64,000 nucleotides of DNA, from the NCBI GenBank assembly GCA_002723155.1, contig PBNO01000014.1, forward strand, positions 1-64,000, written 5' to 3'. This stretch comes from Ponticaulis sp. Lineage in GTDB: Bacteria > Pseudomonadota > Alphaproteobacteria > Caulobacterales > Hyphomonadaceae. The translations under genes were made by a program, and so were the position numbers. Each line of letters opens with the position of its first letter. Position 1 is the first letter of the stretch. The notes below the pieces were generated by a model. That model searched no databases. It saw only the letters and a program-made list of their open reading frames with translations, and had not been told where the DNA came from. This document shows, in pieces, positions 1 to 10,097 of this stretch.

Positions 1-27
1 GCGTTCATACCGCCTTACTGTGACGAG

Positions 28-49
28 GTAGCGGCATGAACGCCGCTAC
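28..49. other. Hairpin upstream of the chemoreceptor gene
   Basis: GTAGCGGC (28-35) and GCCGCTAC (42-49) form a perfect 8-bp stem with a 6-base loop. No T-run follows on either strand, so it is not an obvious terminator. It may be the end of a transcript coming from before the window or part of the leader of the gene at 90. Nothing else is visible in bases 1-89. Confidence 0.3.
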
Positions 50-89
50 GTGGAAACCGCCGGACTAACATTACCGGTGGACCACCCCT

Positions 90-1589
90 GTGGGGCAGAG
101 CATTCTTGATTTGAAAAGACCAAAGAAAATTAGTAAACACGTTTATTCAGCATTTGTAGAACGATATAAAGCACTCAACGATTCTTTGGCGATTATTGAA
201 TTTTCGACTGACGGTCGGATTCTGGACTGTAACAAGATTTTCTGTTCGGTGATGGGGTATTCGCGCGAGGAGATTATCGGGCGCAGCCACTCCATGTTTG
301 TCGATGCAGATTACGCGCAGTCCGAAAAGTATCAGCGTTTCTGGCGTAACCTGTCATTCGGCGAAAAACAGTCGGCAGAGTTCGTGCGCTTTACCAAATC
401 CGGACGTCGTGTCTGGATTGAAGCGACGTACATGCCGGTGTTTGACGAAAATGAGAACGTCAAAAGCGTCATCAAGTCTGCTCGGGACATCACGGCGCAG
501 CGCACCGAGATTTTCAATCTCAAATCCATGGTCGAGTCCATGCCCATTGCGGTGATGACGGTCGACCCTGCACGCGATTACTCCATTACGTATATGAATG
601 AGGAGTCGCGCAAACTTCTGGAACGGATCAAGTCGCATCTTCCGGGGAAGTCTTCTGATATTCTCGGTTGTTCGATTGATGTCTTCCATAAAATGCCGAC
701 GCACCAGCGGAAACTTCTGGCAACGGACAAGCATCTGCCGCACACCGCCAAAATCAAGGTCGGTAATGACACGATGATGCTGAACATCACGGCTGTTCGG
801 GATGGTGATGGCAAATTTATCGCGCCAATGCTGACCTGGAGCGTGGTGACCGAAAACGAGCTTATGGCCGAGAATATTTCGGCAAGTGCGGAGATGGTGA
901 CGAAAGAGGCAGTCGGCCTGAAAGCATCCAGCGATCAATTGAAGTCAGCCGTGCTCGAAAATATGTCGCGCGCGTCTGATGTCGCTGCAGCCGCAGAGGA
1001 AATGTCGCTGACAGTAAACGAGATTTCTCATCAACTCTCCAAGACGACGCAGAATACCTTTGATATTACAAAGCAGGCGGGCTCTGCGCGTGACCGCGTG
1101 GCGAGCCTTGCGGAATCGACGTCGTCGGTTGAGGAGGTCGTCGCCTTCATCAAGGGGATCGCCGAACAGACCAATCTGCTTGCGTTGAATGCAACCATTG
1201 AAGCCGCCCGTGCAGGCGAAGCCGGTAAAGGGTTTGCGGTGGTCGCCAGCGAAGTCAAAGCGCTTGCAGCGCAGACGAGTGATGCCACAACCCAGATCAC
1301 CGCCCAGTTCGAAGCGATGCGGGAAGGTGGAACGGAAGCGGCGGACGCGGTCGAGCAGATCGTAGGTGCAGTGAATAGCCTGTCAGACGTTCTTCAGAAC
1401 GTTGCAGGCGCCGTTGAAGAGCAGACCAGCACGACTGCGGACATCGCTCGCAATATAAGTTCGGTTTCGGGCGCTATGGGCGAAGTGGATGATATGGCGG
1501 GCGCGGTTCAGTCTACAGCTGAAGCGCTGACGGAGAACGCAAACCGTATGCGTGCGGATTTAAAGAGTTTCGTCGCGTCTTCAGCGTAG
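90..1589 (+). CDS. Soluble PAS-domain methyl-accepting chemotaxis protein
   Basis: Probable cytoplasmic chemoreceptor of 499 residues that would signal to CheA/CheW. No membrane segment is visible. A first PAS domain covers about residues 35-140 ([21 protein letters not shown], ending in DITAQR), and a second PAS-like region about 145-255. The C-terminal half is an MCP signalling domain whose hairpin tip reads [20 protein letters not shown]. The PAS plus MCP layout without a transmembrane anchor resembles energy or redox sensors of the Aer type, but no cofactor can be assigned from sequence alone. The start is GTG at 90, preceded by GGTGGACC; the first PAS domain begins soon after, so little is missing. 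The gene stands alone, converging on a LysR gene 7 bases away, and is far from the che operon at the other end of the window. Confidence 0.9.
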   Translation: MGQSILDLKRPKKISKHVYSAFVERYKALNDSLAIIEFSTDGRILDCNKIFCSVMGYSREEIIGRSHSMFVDADYAQSEKYQRFWRNLSFGEKQSAEFVRFTKSGRRVWIEATYMPVFDENENVKSVIKSARDITAQRTEIFNLKSMVESMPIAVMTVDPARDYSITYMNEESRKLLERIKSHLPGKSSDILGCSIDVFHKMPTHQRKLLATDKHLPHTAKIKVGNDTMMLNITAVRDGDGKFIAPMLTWSVVTENELMAENISASAEMVTKEAVGLKASSDQLKSAVLENMSRASDVAAAAEEMSLTVNEISHQLSKTTQNTFDITKQAGSARDRVASLAESTSSVEEVVAFIKGIAEQTNLLALNATIEAARAGEAGKGFAVVASEVKALAAQTSDATTQITAQFEAMREGGTEAADAVEQIVGAVNSLSDVLQNVAGAVEEQTSTTADIARNISSVSGAMGEVDDMAGAVQSTAEALTENANRMRADLKSFVASSA

Positions 1590-1596
1590 TGGTCGT

Positions 1597-2499
1597 CTAA
1601 TTATGTGAAGGCCTGTATCGGACTTTGTCGAGAAACAGTCGGAATGCCTGCGAGGAATGCCGTCTGTGGGGATAATAAAGATGGTATGCTGGAAGTGGCT
1701 CGTTCCATTCTTCCAGCAACGTCACAAGCTGTCCGTCTTCAATTAAGGACTGAGTATAATCCGCGGGAAGATAGGCAATGCCGAGGCCGTCGACCGCAGC
1801 GCGAACGATATGTTCGATTTTGTTGCTGACAAAGGCACCGGAAACCTGAACCTTTGTGTGTCGGGCGCCCTTTCGGAAGCGCCACTCATAACCCGTTCTG
1901 GTTTCAGGTAACCATAGATTGGCACATGAATGGCTGAGTAGATCCTGTGGGCTTTGCGGGGCGGATCGCTTGTTGAGATAGCCTGGCGAGGCGACGAGTT
2001 TCATTGGAATTTCTGCAGAAACGGGCACAGCGATCATGTCCATATCGATTTGGTGCCCCAGCCTGATTCCCGCATCAAAGCGATCTGAAACGATGTCGAA
2101 AAGCGCATAGTCATCCACCACTTCTACAGCGATTTCAGGATGTTCCAGCAATAGATTGCTGATCGCAGGCAGCAGGTATTTTCGCGTAGCGTGTTCGATC
2201 GAAGCAACACGAATAGTGCCAGACGGGCGCGCACTGAGATCGGACAACTCGGAGATTCTGTCATCCAGTTCGTTGAGTGTTGGTCTCAGCGTTTCAAGGA
2301 TACGCTCGCCGGCTTGCGTGACGGAAACGCTTCGAGTGGTGCGTGTAAGCAGACGCAGATCCAGCCTGTCTTCGAGTTTGCGGATGATCTGGCTTAGCGC
2401 AGATTGAGTTATGCCCAGCCGGGTCGCTGCGCGTGTGAAGCTTTTTTCTTCAGCGACAGCGACAAAGGCCGTGAGATTGGCCATCAGATCACGATTCAT
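1597..2499 (-). CDS. LysR-family transcriptional regulator
   Basis: 300-residue LysR-type regulator. An N-terminal winged helix-turn-helix lies at about residues 5-65 (FTRAATRLGITQSALSQIIRKLEDRLDLRLLTRTTRSV in segments), followed by a periplasmic-binding-like effector domain from about 90. The helix-turn-helix and effector region resemble the AaeR/DmlR-type subgroup often found beside oxidoreductases and hydrolases. It is transcribed away from the hydrolase genes starting at 2621. The 121-base gap between them holds an inverted repeat (2526-2548) suited to LysR binding, so it probably controls the hydrolase pair and itself. The effector is unknown. Confidence 0.9.
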   Translation of the reverse strand: MNRDLMANLTAFVAVAEEKSFTRAATRLGITQSALSQIIRKLEDRLDLRLLTRTTRSVSVTQAGERILETLRPTLNELDDRISELSDLSARPSGTIRVASIEHATRKYLLPAISNLLLEHPEIAVEVVDDYALFDIVSDRFDAGIRLGHQIDMDMIAVPVSAEIPMKLVASPGYLNKRSAPQSPQDLLSHSCANLWLPETRTGYEWRFRKGARHTKVQVSGAFVSNKIEHIVRAAVDGLGIAYLPADYTQSLIEDGQLVTLLEEWNEPLPAYHLYYPHRRHSSQAFRLFLDKVRYRPSHN

Positions 2500-2525
2500 T
2501 AATTAGCTCAGCTTATAGGGTGTAG

Positions 2526-2548
2526 TTCAATTCAGTATATTAATTGAA
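2526..2548. promoter_or_regulatory. Inverted repeat, candidate LysR operator
   Basis: TTCAATT (2526-2532) and AATTGAA (2542-2548) are perfect 7-base arms separated by 9 bases. LysR proteins bind interrupted dyads of the T-N11-A type in divergent promoters, and this dyad lies between the LysR start (2499) and the hydrolase start (2621). Binding by the adjacent LysR is inference. Confidence 0.5.
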
Positions 2549-2620
2549 TTATTGCCGCCGTCTATATTCGCTTCATCGTCGCAGACAGATCGCGACCTCG
2601 AAACAAATAGGAGACCGGTC

Positions 2621-3568
2621 ATGACCAAAGTGACTTTCACGAATTCAAATAACACCAACATCACAATGGCTGCCGTTGTGAATTTTCCGGAAGGCTTTGA
2701 CCAAACCAAACAATATCCTGCAATCGTCGTTTCCCATCCTGGTGGTGGCGTGAAGGAACAGACTGCGGGAACGTATGCACGCAAGTTGGCTGAGCATGGC
2801 TTCATTACAATCGCTTACGACGCGTCCTATCAGGGCGAAAGCAGTGGCGAGCCACGCCAACTGGAAAACCCGCACATCCGCACAGAGGACGTCAGCGCAG
2901 TTATCGATTACCTGACCACGCTTCCTTATGTCGACGTCGACCGGATCGGCGCGATGGGGATTTGCGCTGGAGCAGGATATACGGCCAATGCTGCGATCAA
3001 TGATCGCCGGATCAAGGCGGTAGGCACTGTAAGCCTCGTTAATATCGGGCAAATGTTCCGTAATGGCTGGGAAAATAACGTCAAAGACGCTGACGCATTG
3101 CCATATATTCAGGGCGGGACCGATGCACGGTCATCAGACGCAGCCGGAAATGCCGTGGCAACCATGCCGCTAGCGCCTCTGAATGAAGCCGACGCGCCAA
3201 ACGAGGAGCTGCGTCAGGCGTGGGAATATTACCATACCCCGCGGGCCCAATATCCGACGGCACCTGGTTTTGCTACCGCTCGTAGTCTGACGCAGATCAT
3301 CACCTATGATGCCTTCTTTAAAGCTGAGGCCTTCCTGACACAACCGCTGCAGGTTGTCGTAGGCAGCGTCGCAGGCAGCAAATGGATGAGTGATGACCTA
3401 ATGGCTCGCGCGGCCAGCACTGACAAGAATATGCATATCGTCGAGGGTGCAAACCACATGGATATGTATGACGGCGAGGCCGAAGTGGCTGAAGCAGTTT
3501 CTGTTCTGGCACCTTTCTTTACCCGAACCATTTTAGCCACGAACGCTGACGTCGTGGCTGCGGAATAG
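2621..3568 (+). CDS. Alpha/beta hydrolase with Cys nucleophile (YcjY-like)
   Basis: 315-residue cytoplasmic alpha/beta hydrolase resembling the dienelactone-hydrolase/YcjY group. The nucleophile elbow is GICAGAG, so cysteine replaces the usual serine, as in dienelactone hydrolase. The oxyanion region reads SHPGGGVKEQ, and a candidate catalytic His lies in GANHMDMYDG near the end. Upstream in-frame codons extend the frame to 2552, but the ATG at 2621 has a good ribosome-binding site (AGGAG, 5-6 bases before) and matches the N-terminus of the downstream paralogue. No signal peptide. It is followed after about 70 bases by a second copy of the family and is divergent from a LysR gene, so the three look like one regulatory unit. 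The substrate, an ester or lactone, is unknown. Confidence 0.85.
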   Translation: MTKVTFTNSNNTNITMAAVVNFPEGFDQTKQYPAIVVSHPGGGVKEQTAGTYARKLAEHGFITIAYDASYQGESSGEPRQLENPHIRTEDVSAVIDYLTTLPYVDVDRIGAMGICAGAGYTANAAINDRRIKAVGTVSLVNIGQMFRNGWENNVKDADALPYIQGGTDARSSDAAGNAVATMPLAPLNEADAPNEELRQAWEYYHTPRAQYPTAPGFATARSLTQIITYDAFFKAEAFLTQPLQVVVGSVAGSKWMSDDLMARAASTDKNMHIVEGANHMDMYDGEAEVAEAVSVLAPFFTRTILATNADVVAAE

Positions 3569-3641
3569 CGAATTGGTCGGCGGGCGGGGCTTTTATGGTT
3601 CTGCCCGCAGCACTCAGACATCAGAAATGGACTTGAAGAAG

Positions 3642-4610
3642 ATGCAAAAAGTATCGATCAAAAATCCGGACATGGCATGGTCAATCTCAGCCCTGATTTT
3701 GTTTCCGCCCGAATTTGACAAAACACGGCAATACCCGACGCTGGTGAGCGTTCATCCTTTCGGGAGTTGTAAGGAGCAGACCTCCGGCGAGGTTTATGGC
3801 AAAGCGCTGGCCCGGAATGGCTATGTGGTCATTGCTTATGATGCGTCCTATCAGGGCGAGTCCGGTGGCTCACCCCGATGGATAGAAAATCCCTCCCAGC
3901 GCGTTGCGGATATCAGCCACGTCATCGACTACGCAGTTACTTTGCCATACGTCGACGCCGACAAAATCGCCGCGCTCGGCGTTTGCGGTGGCGGTGGATA
4001 TGCTCTGAATGCAGCGCTCACCGAGAAGCGGATCAAGGCCGTCATAGGTATTACCCCAGTAAACCTCGGGCGTCTCTTCCGAGAGGGGTTCAGCAATTTC
4101 AGTCCGCTCGCAACGCTCGGCGCTATGGGAACACAGCGGACGACAGAAGCACGTGGCGGCAAGTTGCAGGTCAATGAATTGCTTCCGCTAAGTGTCGAGA
4201 TGGCAGAAGAGAACGGTATGACCGAGCGCGATGTCTTCGAGGCGACGGACTATTATAAAACGCCGCGTGGACAGCAGCCCGGTGGTGCGACGCGTATGGT
4301 GTTCTCGCACGCTCAGCAAACACTGAGCTGGGACGCATTCAACTTCGCCGAACTTCTATTGACGCAGCCAATGATGGTTGTGGTAGGCCAGAAAGTCGGG
4401 GCGTTTGGTGCATATCGGGACGGTCTTGAAATCTTTGGTCGAGCCACTGCGTCAGCGGACCGGCAGCTGGTCGAGCTTGAGGACTGGTCTCACTATGATT
4501 TATACGACAGGCAGAAACCTGTCGGACTCGCGATGGACCGCATCCTGCCTTTCCTGAAGGCGCACCTCGGAACTGAATCCGCTCAACGAAAGCTTGAGAA
4601 CGTATCCTAG
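3642..4610 (+). CDS. Alpha/beta hydrolase with Cys nucleophile, tandem paralogue
   Basis: About 322 residues, clearly paralogous to the preceding gene: both share EQTSG/EQTAG after the oxyanion loop, a YDASYQGES block, a VIDY...LPYVD block and a C-terminal Asp/His-bearing DLYD/DMYD motif. The nucleophile elbow is GVCGGGG, again with Cys. An ATG at 3627 and a TTG at 3573 are also in frame; 3642 is preferred because MQKVSIKN aligns with MTKVTFTN of the paralogue, although its ribosome-binding site (GAAGAAG) sits close. A long insert at about residues 150-180 differs from copy one, so the two enzymes may act on different substrates. The transcript probably ends at the hairpin at 4642. Confidence 0.82.
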   Translation: MQKVSIKNPDMAWSISALILFPPEFDKTRQYPTLVSVHPFGSCKEQTSGEVYGKALARNGYVVIAYDASYQGESGGSPRWIENPSQRVADISHVIDYAVTLPYVDADKIAALGVCGGGGYALNAALTEKRIKAVIGITPVNLGRLFREGFSNFSPLATLGAMGTQRTTEARGGKLQVNELLPLSVEMAEENGMTERDVFEATDYYKTPRGQQPGGATRMVFSHAQQTLSWDAFNFAELLLTQPMMVVVGQKVGAFGAYRDGLEIFGRATASADRQLVELEDWSHYDLYDRQKPVGLAMDRILPFLKAHLGTESAQRKLENVS

Positions 4611-4641
4611 CTGCAGCGATGATCAGAAGAGATTTCAAAAT

Positions 4642-4674
4642 GTCCCGAAGACCTGAAAAGTCTTCGGGACTTTC
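4642..4674. terminator. Bidirectional intrinsic terminator
   Basis: GTCCCGAAGAC (4642-4652) pairs perfectly with GTCTTCGGGAC (4660-4670) around a 7-base loop. TTT follows on the plus strand and ATTTT on the minus strand. It lies between the converging hydrolase and mutB genes and probably serves both. Confidence 0.8.
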
Positions 4675-4677
4675 CTA

Positions 4678-6846
4678 TTATTCTGCCGCTGCAGAGTGGC
4701 CGAGAGTAGGGCCAAGCTTCTTCAGAAGGTCGATAGCCGCCTCTGCGATGACTGTGCCTGGAGCGAAGATTGCTGCGGCACCAGCGTCATAGAGCGCGTC
4801 ATAGTCCTGCGGCGGTACAACGCCGCCTACGACGATCATGATTTCCGGCGCGCCCTGATCAGCCAGAGCCTTTTTGAGTTCAGGTACGAGCGTGAGGTGA
4901 CCTGCCGCGAGTGAGGATGCCGCCACGATGTGTACGTCGTTCTCGACAGCCTGTTTCGCGGCTTCATCCGGTGTCTGGAAGAGCGGGCCGATATCCACGT
5001 CCCAGCCAAGGTCCGCCATGCCAGAGGCGACAACCTTCTGGCCGCGGTCGTGGCCATCCTGACCCATTTTCGCAATGAGGATACGCGGGCGGCGGCCTTC
5101 AGCAGCTTCGAAATCGTCAGCCAGTTTGCGAGCTTCTTCAACCTTGTCAGATTTTGCAGTCATACCGGAAGCATAAACCCCCTGAATGGATTTGATAACG
5201 GCCTGGTGACGACCAGTGACCTTTTCGACAGCTTCAGAGATCTCGCCAACCGTTGCTTTAACGCGAGCAGCCTTGATCGCGAGGTCGAGAAGATTGCCTT
5301 CACCGCTCTCGGTCGCGCGGGTGATGGCGTGAAGCGCAGCATCAACGTCTGTCTGGTTACGTTCTGAGCGCAGACGCGCCAGCTTATCGAGCTGCATGCG
5401 GCGGACGTTTGCATTGTCGACCTTCAGAACCGGCACGTCTTCCGGCTCGTCCATGCGGAACTTGTTCACGCCAACAACGGTCTGAACGCCGCTATCAATG
5501 CGCGCCTGAGTTTTAGCTGCCGCTTCTTCAATGCGCAGCTTTGGCAGGCCTTCCTCGATGGCTTTCGCCATGCCGCCCATCTCTTCAACTTCGTTGATGT
5601 GCTCCATCGCCTTGTTCGCAAGGTCATGGGTGAGGCGTTCGACATAGTAAGAACCGCCCCATGGGTCGATCAGGTTCGCCGCGCCCGCTTCCTGCTGCAG
5701 GAAGAGCTGGGTGTTACGCGAAATGCGCGCAGAGAAGTCTGTCGGAAGCGCGAGCGCTTCATCAAAGGAGTTGGTGTGCAGAGACTGCGTCTGGCCACCG
5801 GCCGCCGCCATCGCCTCAAGGCAGGTGCGGACAACGTTGTTGTAAACGTCTTGCGCGGTGAGAGACCAGCCGGACGTTTGCGAGTGGGTACGCAGAGAAA
5901 TGGATTTGGAGTTCTTTGGGCTGAACTCCTTCTGCACGAGGTTCGCCCAGAGAAGGCGCGCAGCGCGCATTTTGGCAACTTCCATGAAGGTGTTCATGCC
6001 AATCGCCCAGAAGAAGCTGAGGCGCGGCGCAAAAGCGTCCACGTCGAGGCCTGCGGCCACACCTGCGCGGATATACTCAATGCCGTCCGCGATGGTGTAG
6101 GCAAGCTCAAGGTCTGCCGTCGCACCGGCTTCCTGCATGTGATAGCCGGAAATTGAGATCGAGTTGTATTTCGGCATGTTCTGAGACGTGTAGCCGAAAA
6201 TGTCCGAAATGATCCGCATGCTCGGGCGCGGCGGGTAGATGTAAGTGTTGCGCACCATGAACTCTTTCAAAATGTCATTCTGAATGGTGCCGGAGAGCTT
6301 CGCCTGATCGACACCTTGTTCTTCAGCCGCAACAATGTAAAGCGCCAGAACTGGAAGTACGGCGCCGTTCATCGTCATGGAGACAGACATCTCATCTAGC
6401 GGAATGCCCGCAAACAACGTGCGCATGTCGTAAATGCTGTCGATTGCGACGCCCGCCATGCCGACATCACCTAGAACGCGCGGGTGGTCAGAGTCATAGC
6501 CGCGGTGAGTTGCAAGGTCGAAGGCAACAGAAAGGCCTTTCTGACCCGCCGCGAGGTTACGACGATAGAAAGCGTTGGAATCTTCAGCCGTAGAGAAGCC
6601 CGCATACTGACGGATCGTCCATGGGCGTTGCGGGTACATGGTCGGGTATGGACCACGCGCGAACGGAGCCAGACCCGGATAATCATCAAGGAAGTCGAGG
6701 CCAGCAGTGTCAGCCGCTGTGTAGACTGGCTTCACGCCAATTTCTTCCGGTGTCTGCCAGATGTCGGCGTCTGAGAAAGACGGACGCGCTGCCTGATGGC
6801 CAGACGCAGAGCCAAGATCGATTTTTGTAAAATCTGGATGTGTCAT
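4678..6846 (-). CDS. mutB: Methylmalonyl-CoA mutase, large (catalytic) subunit
   Basis: 722-residue adenosylcobalamin-dependent mutase subunit that interconverts methylmalonyl-CoA and succinyl-CoA, the last step of propionate, odd-chain fatty acid and branched amino-acid breakdown. The N-terminal TIM-barrel contains the family signature around [15 protein letters not shown] and the substrate-contact region [17 protein letters not shown]. The C-terminal domain has the cobalamin-binding DGHDRG (DxHxxG) motif. The frame opens at 6888, but the ATG at 6846 (MTHPDF) has AGGAGAGAG just upstream and is the usual N-terminus. mutA lies directly upstream with a 10-base gap, forming the expected heterodimer operon. 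The chaperone MeaB and the epimerase are not beside it. Confidence 0.96.
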   Translation of the reverse strand: MTHPDFTKIDLGSASGHQAARPSFSDADIWQTPEEIGVKPVYTAADTAGLDFLDDYPGLAPFARGPYPTMYPQRPWTIRQYAGFSTAEDSNAFYRRNLAAGQKGLSVAFDLATHRGYDSDHPRVLGDVGMAGVAIDSIYDMRTLFAGIPLDEMSVSMTMNGAVLPVLALYIVAAEEQGVDQAKLSGTIQNDILKEFMVRNTYIYPPRPSMRIISDIFGYTSQNMPKYNSISISGYHMQEAGATADLELAYTIADGIEYIRAGVAAGLDVDAFAPRLSFFWAIGMNTFMEVAKMRAARLLWANLVQKEFSPKNSKSISLRTHSQTSGWSLTAQDVYNNVVRTCLEAMAAAGGQTQSLHTNSFDEALALPTDFSARISRNTQLFLQQEAGAANLIDPWGGSYYVERLTHDLANKAMEHINEVEEMGGMAKAIEEGLPKLRIEEAAAKTQARIDSGVQTVVGVNKFRMDEPEDVPVLKVDNANVRRMQLDKLARLRSERNQTDVDAALHAITRATESGEGNLLDLAIKAARVKATVGEISEAVEKVTGRHQAVIKSIQGVYASGMTAKSDKVEEARKLADDFEAAEGRRPRILIAKMGQDGHDRGQKVVASGMADLGWDVDIGPLFQTPDEAAKQAVENDVHIVAASSLAAGHLTLVPELKKALADQGAPEIMIVVGGVVPPQDYDALYDAGAAAIFAPGTVIAEAAIDLLKKLGPTLGHSAAAE

Positions 6847-6856
6847 CGTCTCTCTC

Positions 6857-8881
6857 CTATGCGTCCGTTCCCAGGCCAAGTTCGGCATGGGCGATTTCGA
6901 GTTTATCGAGCACGTTCACGCCGACAAAGATGAAGTCATCAATGCCTGCCTCGCGATAACCGGCTTCTGCCTCGCCCGGCTTACCAGCAAGATAGATGCG
7001 GGCGTCGTCTCGTGCACCGCGGAGAGCTTTCGCCGCAGCTCCCGCCTGTTCGGCGTAAAGGCCGTCCGTGCCGCAAATACATGCGAGCAGGGCGCCGCTG
7101 GCTTTGAAGTCCTCGGCCATTGCGTCGAGGCTGTCATATGGCGCGTTGGACGGCACGGTGGTGATGCCGCCTGCAGCGAAGAAGTTCGCGGTAAAGCTTG
7201 CACGTGCGTTGTGCTCCGCGATGGAACCAAGGCACGCAAGGAAGATTGCCGGACGTGTGCCTGTCTTCTCTGTCTGTGCATCAGCAAAGTCGCGCAGATG
7301 CTCGAATGGCTCCGAAACGCGGATTGGGAAGAGCGGGTCGCAATGCGCGTGGTCTGAAGCTTCATGCGGCAGGAGCGCTGCCAGTGTTGCACCGTCTTTC
7401 GCCGCGGAAACAAGCGTGTCGAATTCACGGCTCGTCGGGATCGGGCCGGTCACGTGCGTTGTGACCTTTGGAAGTGTCGATGTGTCGACGATTTTCGGGT
7501 CTTCTTCGTCGATCAGCGCGTATTCGCTGACACCCGTAATCGCCTGTTTGCGACGCGCGATAGATGTCATGAGTTCATTGCGCGCTTCAGCGAGCAGGGC
7601 GCGGAAATCACCGCTTTCAAGCGCAGCAACTACGCCGCCTTTACCTTCAATGTCCTGGAAGATGCCCCAAGCAGCCTGAGCAATATCATTGGAGATTTTC
7701 TCGATAGCCCATGTGCCGCCAGCCGGGTCGTTCACCTTGCCGAGCGAGCTTTCTTCCTGAGCCATGATCTGCGTGTTGCGACCGATACGGCGCGACATGC
7801 TGTCAGCCAGACCGATCGCATCGGTGAATGGGCGCAGCGTAACAATGTCAGCGCCGCCAACACCGCCTGCAAAGCAGGCTGCCGTATTGCGCAGCATATT
7901 CACCCACGGGTCACGCTTGGTCAGCATGCGGCGGGACGACACTGCCTGAATTTTCATGGAGAGCGGCTTGTCACCGAAGGCTTCTGTCACGCGAGCCCAG
8001 AGACGACGCAGTGCGCGGAGCTTCGAAATTTCGAGCGCGTAGTCAGGGCCGACCGCGATACAGAAGAGAAGTTTCGCATTCGCTTCTTCAAGCGAGAGGC
8101 CCGCATCAATGAGCGTGCGCAGATAGGTGACGCCGCTCGCGATGGTGAAGGCGAGTTCCTGCGCTTCCGTACCGCCGGTTTCGTGGGCCGGACGGCCGTC
8201 CACTCGAATAAACGTAGACGCAGAGAAGCGATCTGCCGCTTTTACGAATGCTGCTGTATCTGCGAGCGCTTTGTCCGCGCTGACGGAAAGCTCGCCAGAG
8301 CGCGCCAGCTCACCAATCGGATCAACGTTGAACGAGAAGAGCTGCTTGGACGCATCTTTGCCTGTCTTGTCAGACCAGGCTGTAAGCAGGGCGGCGCCTT
8401 CAAGGCCATAGCCTTCTTGCGCCGAATTGGAGAGAGCAACTGACGCGAGGTCTGTCATCACGCCATCGAGTACAACAGAGAGATCATCAACTGACTGGAT
8501 CGCGACGCCGTGACGACCGCTTGCATCAATACGCAGCTCGATAGAGCTGACGCCGCGCTCAAGGTCTTTCATAAGATCTGCGTGCGCCGCCTTCAGGTCC
8601 GGATGATCAACAACGTGACGGATATCCCAGGGTAGATAAGAATCTTTGACAGTATCCGAACCGCGAACATATGGCGCCTGCCCTGGCAGGCCGTTCGGGT
8701 CGGATGCCGACGGCCAGTCGCTTTCTCGGTAGAGAGGTTTGATGGTGATTCCATCGCGCGTTTTGCGCTGCAGCGCTTCAGGGCCTTTGCCTTTCAGGGC
8801 CTTCTCGACCAGAGCGCGCCACTGCGCCTCTTCTGCTGTTGGAAAAGCAGCGCTGAAACCCGTCAGATCACTATCGGCCAT
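6857..8881 (-). CDS. mutA: Methylmalonyl-CoA mutase, small subunit
   Basis: 674-residue non-catalytic partner of MutB. It keeps the barrel fold ([10 protein letters not shown], then a region parallel to MutB), but the C-terminal domain lacks the DxHxxG cobalamin ligand, having [13 protein letters not shown] at that place. This is the normal state of the small subunit. The start at 8881 has GAGGGAC upstream. It is first in a two-gene operon with mutB. A long antisense open frame (7364-8443) is only a codon-bias shadow. Confidence 0.93.
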   Translation of the reverse strand: MADSDLTGFSAAFPTAEEAQWRALVEKALKGKGPEALQRKTRDGITIKPLYRESDWPSASDPNGLPGQAPYVRGSDTVKDSYLPWDIRHVVDHPDLKAAHADLMKDLERGVSSIELRIDASGRHGVAIQSVDDLSVVLDGVMTDLASVALSNSAQEGYGLEGAALLTAWSDKTGKDASKQLFSFNVDPIGELARSGELSVSADKALADTAAFVKAADRFSASTFIRVDGRPAHETGGTEAQELAFTIASGVTYLRTLIDAGLSLEEANAKLLFCIAVGPDYALEISKLRALRRLWARVTEAFGDKPLSMKIQAVSSRRMLTKRDPWVNMLRNTAACFAGGVGGADIVTLRPFTDAIGLADSMSRRIGRNTQIMAQEESSLGKVNDPAGGTWAIEKISNDIAQAAWGIFQDIEGKGGVVAALESGDFRALLAEARNELMTSIARRKQAITGVSEYALIDEEDPKIVDTSTLPKVTTHVTGPIPTSREFDTLVSAAKDGATLAALLPHEASDHAHCDPLFPIRVSEPFEHLRDFADAQTEKTGTRPAIFLACLGSIAEHNARASFTANFFAAGGITTVPSNAPYDSLDAMAEDFKASGALLACICGTDGLYAEQAGAAAKALRGARDDARIYLAGKPGEAEAGYREAGIDDFIFVGVNVLDKLEIAHAELGLGTDA

Positions 8882-9029
8882 GGAAGTCCCTCTAACACTT
8901 GTCTTGTCTTTTGGATGGACAAAGAAAGCGTATTGGGCTGCACGTCAAGGGGCGAAGCATCGCACTTTCGCCGCACTGCAGCAGAGAAAGAGACTTCAAT
9001 TGGTTATGGTGTCGTAGGGTGAACGGTGC

Positions 9030-9737
9030 CTAGCCTGAAGACGAACTTGCAACGACCGCCGGTATGGTTGCTGCCACAATCACAGCCGTGCGAATAGCAC
9101 GCACCGCTCGGATTGTACTATCAGTAAGAGCAACTTCACCCGATGCGATGTCTTTGATGCGTTGCTTGTGCTCTTTCAGCTGAAGTTTGTCGAAATTCTT
9201 TTTCAGAAGATCGACCTCTTTTGCTAAGGCTATGACGACGCAATCGCGTGCATCAGGTGTTTGGTGTCCGAACATAATGTCTGCCAGATGCGACTTGAGC
9301 GCAGTCTCAGGGCGCGGGTCTGCTTCCGGATAATTGGTCCAACTAAATACAAGAAACGATTGTTTCTGGGCTTGTAGTATACCGCGCTTCACGAGCCCTT
9401 CGGCGACGAGGCGCAAAATTTTTGTCTTGCCGCCTAGGCTGCTAACCAGCGACTGAGCCGATTTCCCACTGCCTTTGCGTTCGAAGAATGCAAGAGCTTC
9501 GTCCAGATAATCATCATTCGTCGGAGATGTATCAATTACGTTTATTTTTTTTGGGTTGTCCGCGTCTGTCTCCAGTCGGTCCTGCAGGATGAGCTCTACA
9601 AGAGTGGCGCCTGCAACAGCATAATCTGTGAAGCTACCTTGCTTGGCGCCTGACTCATCGTGACGAGACAAGAGAGCAATCCGCTCCGGGAGGTTGAGGG
9701 CTAGGTCCGGGTTCTGGCTGTTGAAAGTATCTGTCAT
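9030..9737 (-). CDS. GPP34 (GOLPH3/Vps74-like) domain protein
   Basis: 235 residues with the pattern of the GPP34 family: NLPERIALLSRHDESG at the start, YAVAGATLVELILQDRL, a variable loop with INVIDTSPTNDDYLDEAL, then VAEGLVKRGIL and a poorly conserved C-terminal helical part. The eukaryotic members bind phosphatidylinositol-4-phosphate; bacterial members are common in actinobacteria and their role is not settled. No signal peptide. The last 25 residues are Ala/Ile/Val rich (TAVIVAATIPAVVASSSSG) and could touch a membrane. It stands alone between mutA and a divergent small ORF. The fold call is from motif memory, so fairly but not fully sure. Confidence 0.72.
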   Translation of the reverse strand: MTDTFNSQNPDLALNLPERIALLSRHDESGAKQGSFTDYAVAGATLVELILQDRLETDADNPKKINVIDTSPTNDDYLDEALAFFERKGSGKSAQSLVSSLGGKTKILRLVAEGLVKRGILQAQKQSFLVFSWTNYPEADPRPETALKSHLADIMFGHQTPDARDCVVIALAKEVDLLKKNFDKLQLKEHKQRIKDIASGEVALTDSTIRAVRAIRTAVIVAATIPAVVASSSSG

Positions 9738-9854
9738 GCTTGAAGTTATATCACGTTATTTATTGAAAAACAATATATGCGTATCGAAATCCGACATTTC
9801 TCGATGGGGGCACACGGACGTGAAGTCGGTCGTGAATTTTCGTCTTGACTGCAA

Positions 9855-9871
9855 TTGAGAATTATTCTCAA
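9855..9871. promoter_or_regulatory. Fur-like box
   Basis: TGAGAAT-T-ATTCTCA (9856-9870) is a perfect 7-1-7 inverted repeat, extended one base on each side to TTGAG...CTCAA. This is the arrangement of Fur-box palindromes. TTGACT at 9845-9850 could be a -35 element immediately before it. It lies 38 bases upstream of the small ORF at 9909 and in the divergent gap with the GPP34 gene. Iron control is inference. Confidence 0.6.
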
Positions 9872-9908
9872 CTAAGTTTATCGCTGATTTTCGCAGAAAG
9901 GACATTCC

Positions 9909-10097
9909 ATGGAACAGGACTGGCAGGCGCGGGGCGACACGGCGCAATCAGAACGACTACGTGACTGGCTGGAGAGTCAGTCGTCAGTGCTCGGCTTCTG
10001 GATTGATCGGCTAATAGAGAACGGTGATGCCGAAATGCTTGGCAGGCTCGAAAGCCATCGCAGAGAGCTTCAGGGCTTACTTGTTCGCCTCGGCTGA
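9909..10097 (+). CDS. Small hypothetical protein behind a Fur-like box
   Basis: 62-residue ORF, strongly charged and probably helical (RLRDWLESQSSVLGFWIDR, then an ESHRRELQ stretch). No cysteine, signal peptide or membrane segment. The ATG follows AGAAAGGAC at good spacing and a Fur-like palindrome lies 38 bases upstream, which supports a real gene. Its last 21 bases overlap the 3' end of the converging response-regulator gene. I do not recognise the family. It lacks the CxC-type motifs expected of bacterioferritin-associated ferredoxin. Confidence 0.55.
   Translation: MEQDWQARGDTAQSERLRDWLESQSSVLGFWIDRLIENGDAEMLGRLESHRRELQGLLVRLG

Noticed and set aside
7364..8443. 359-codon open frame antisense to mutA
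   Set aside because: It is a codon-bias shadow of mutA with no recognised domain or proper start site.
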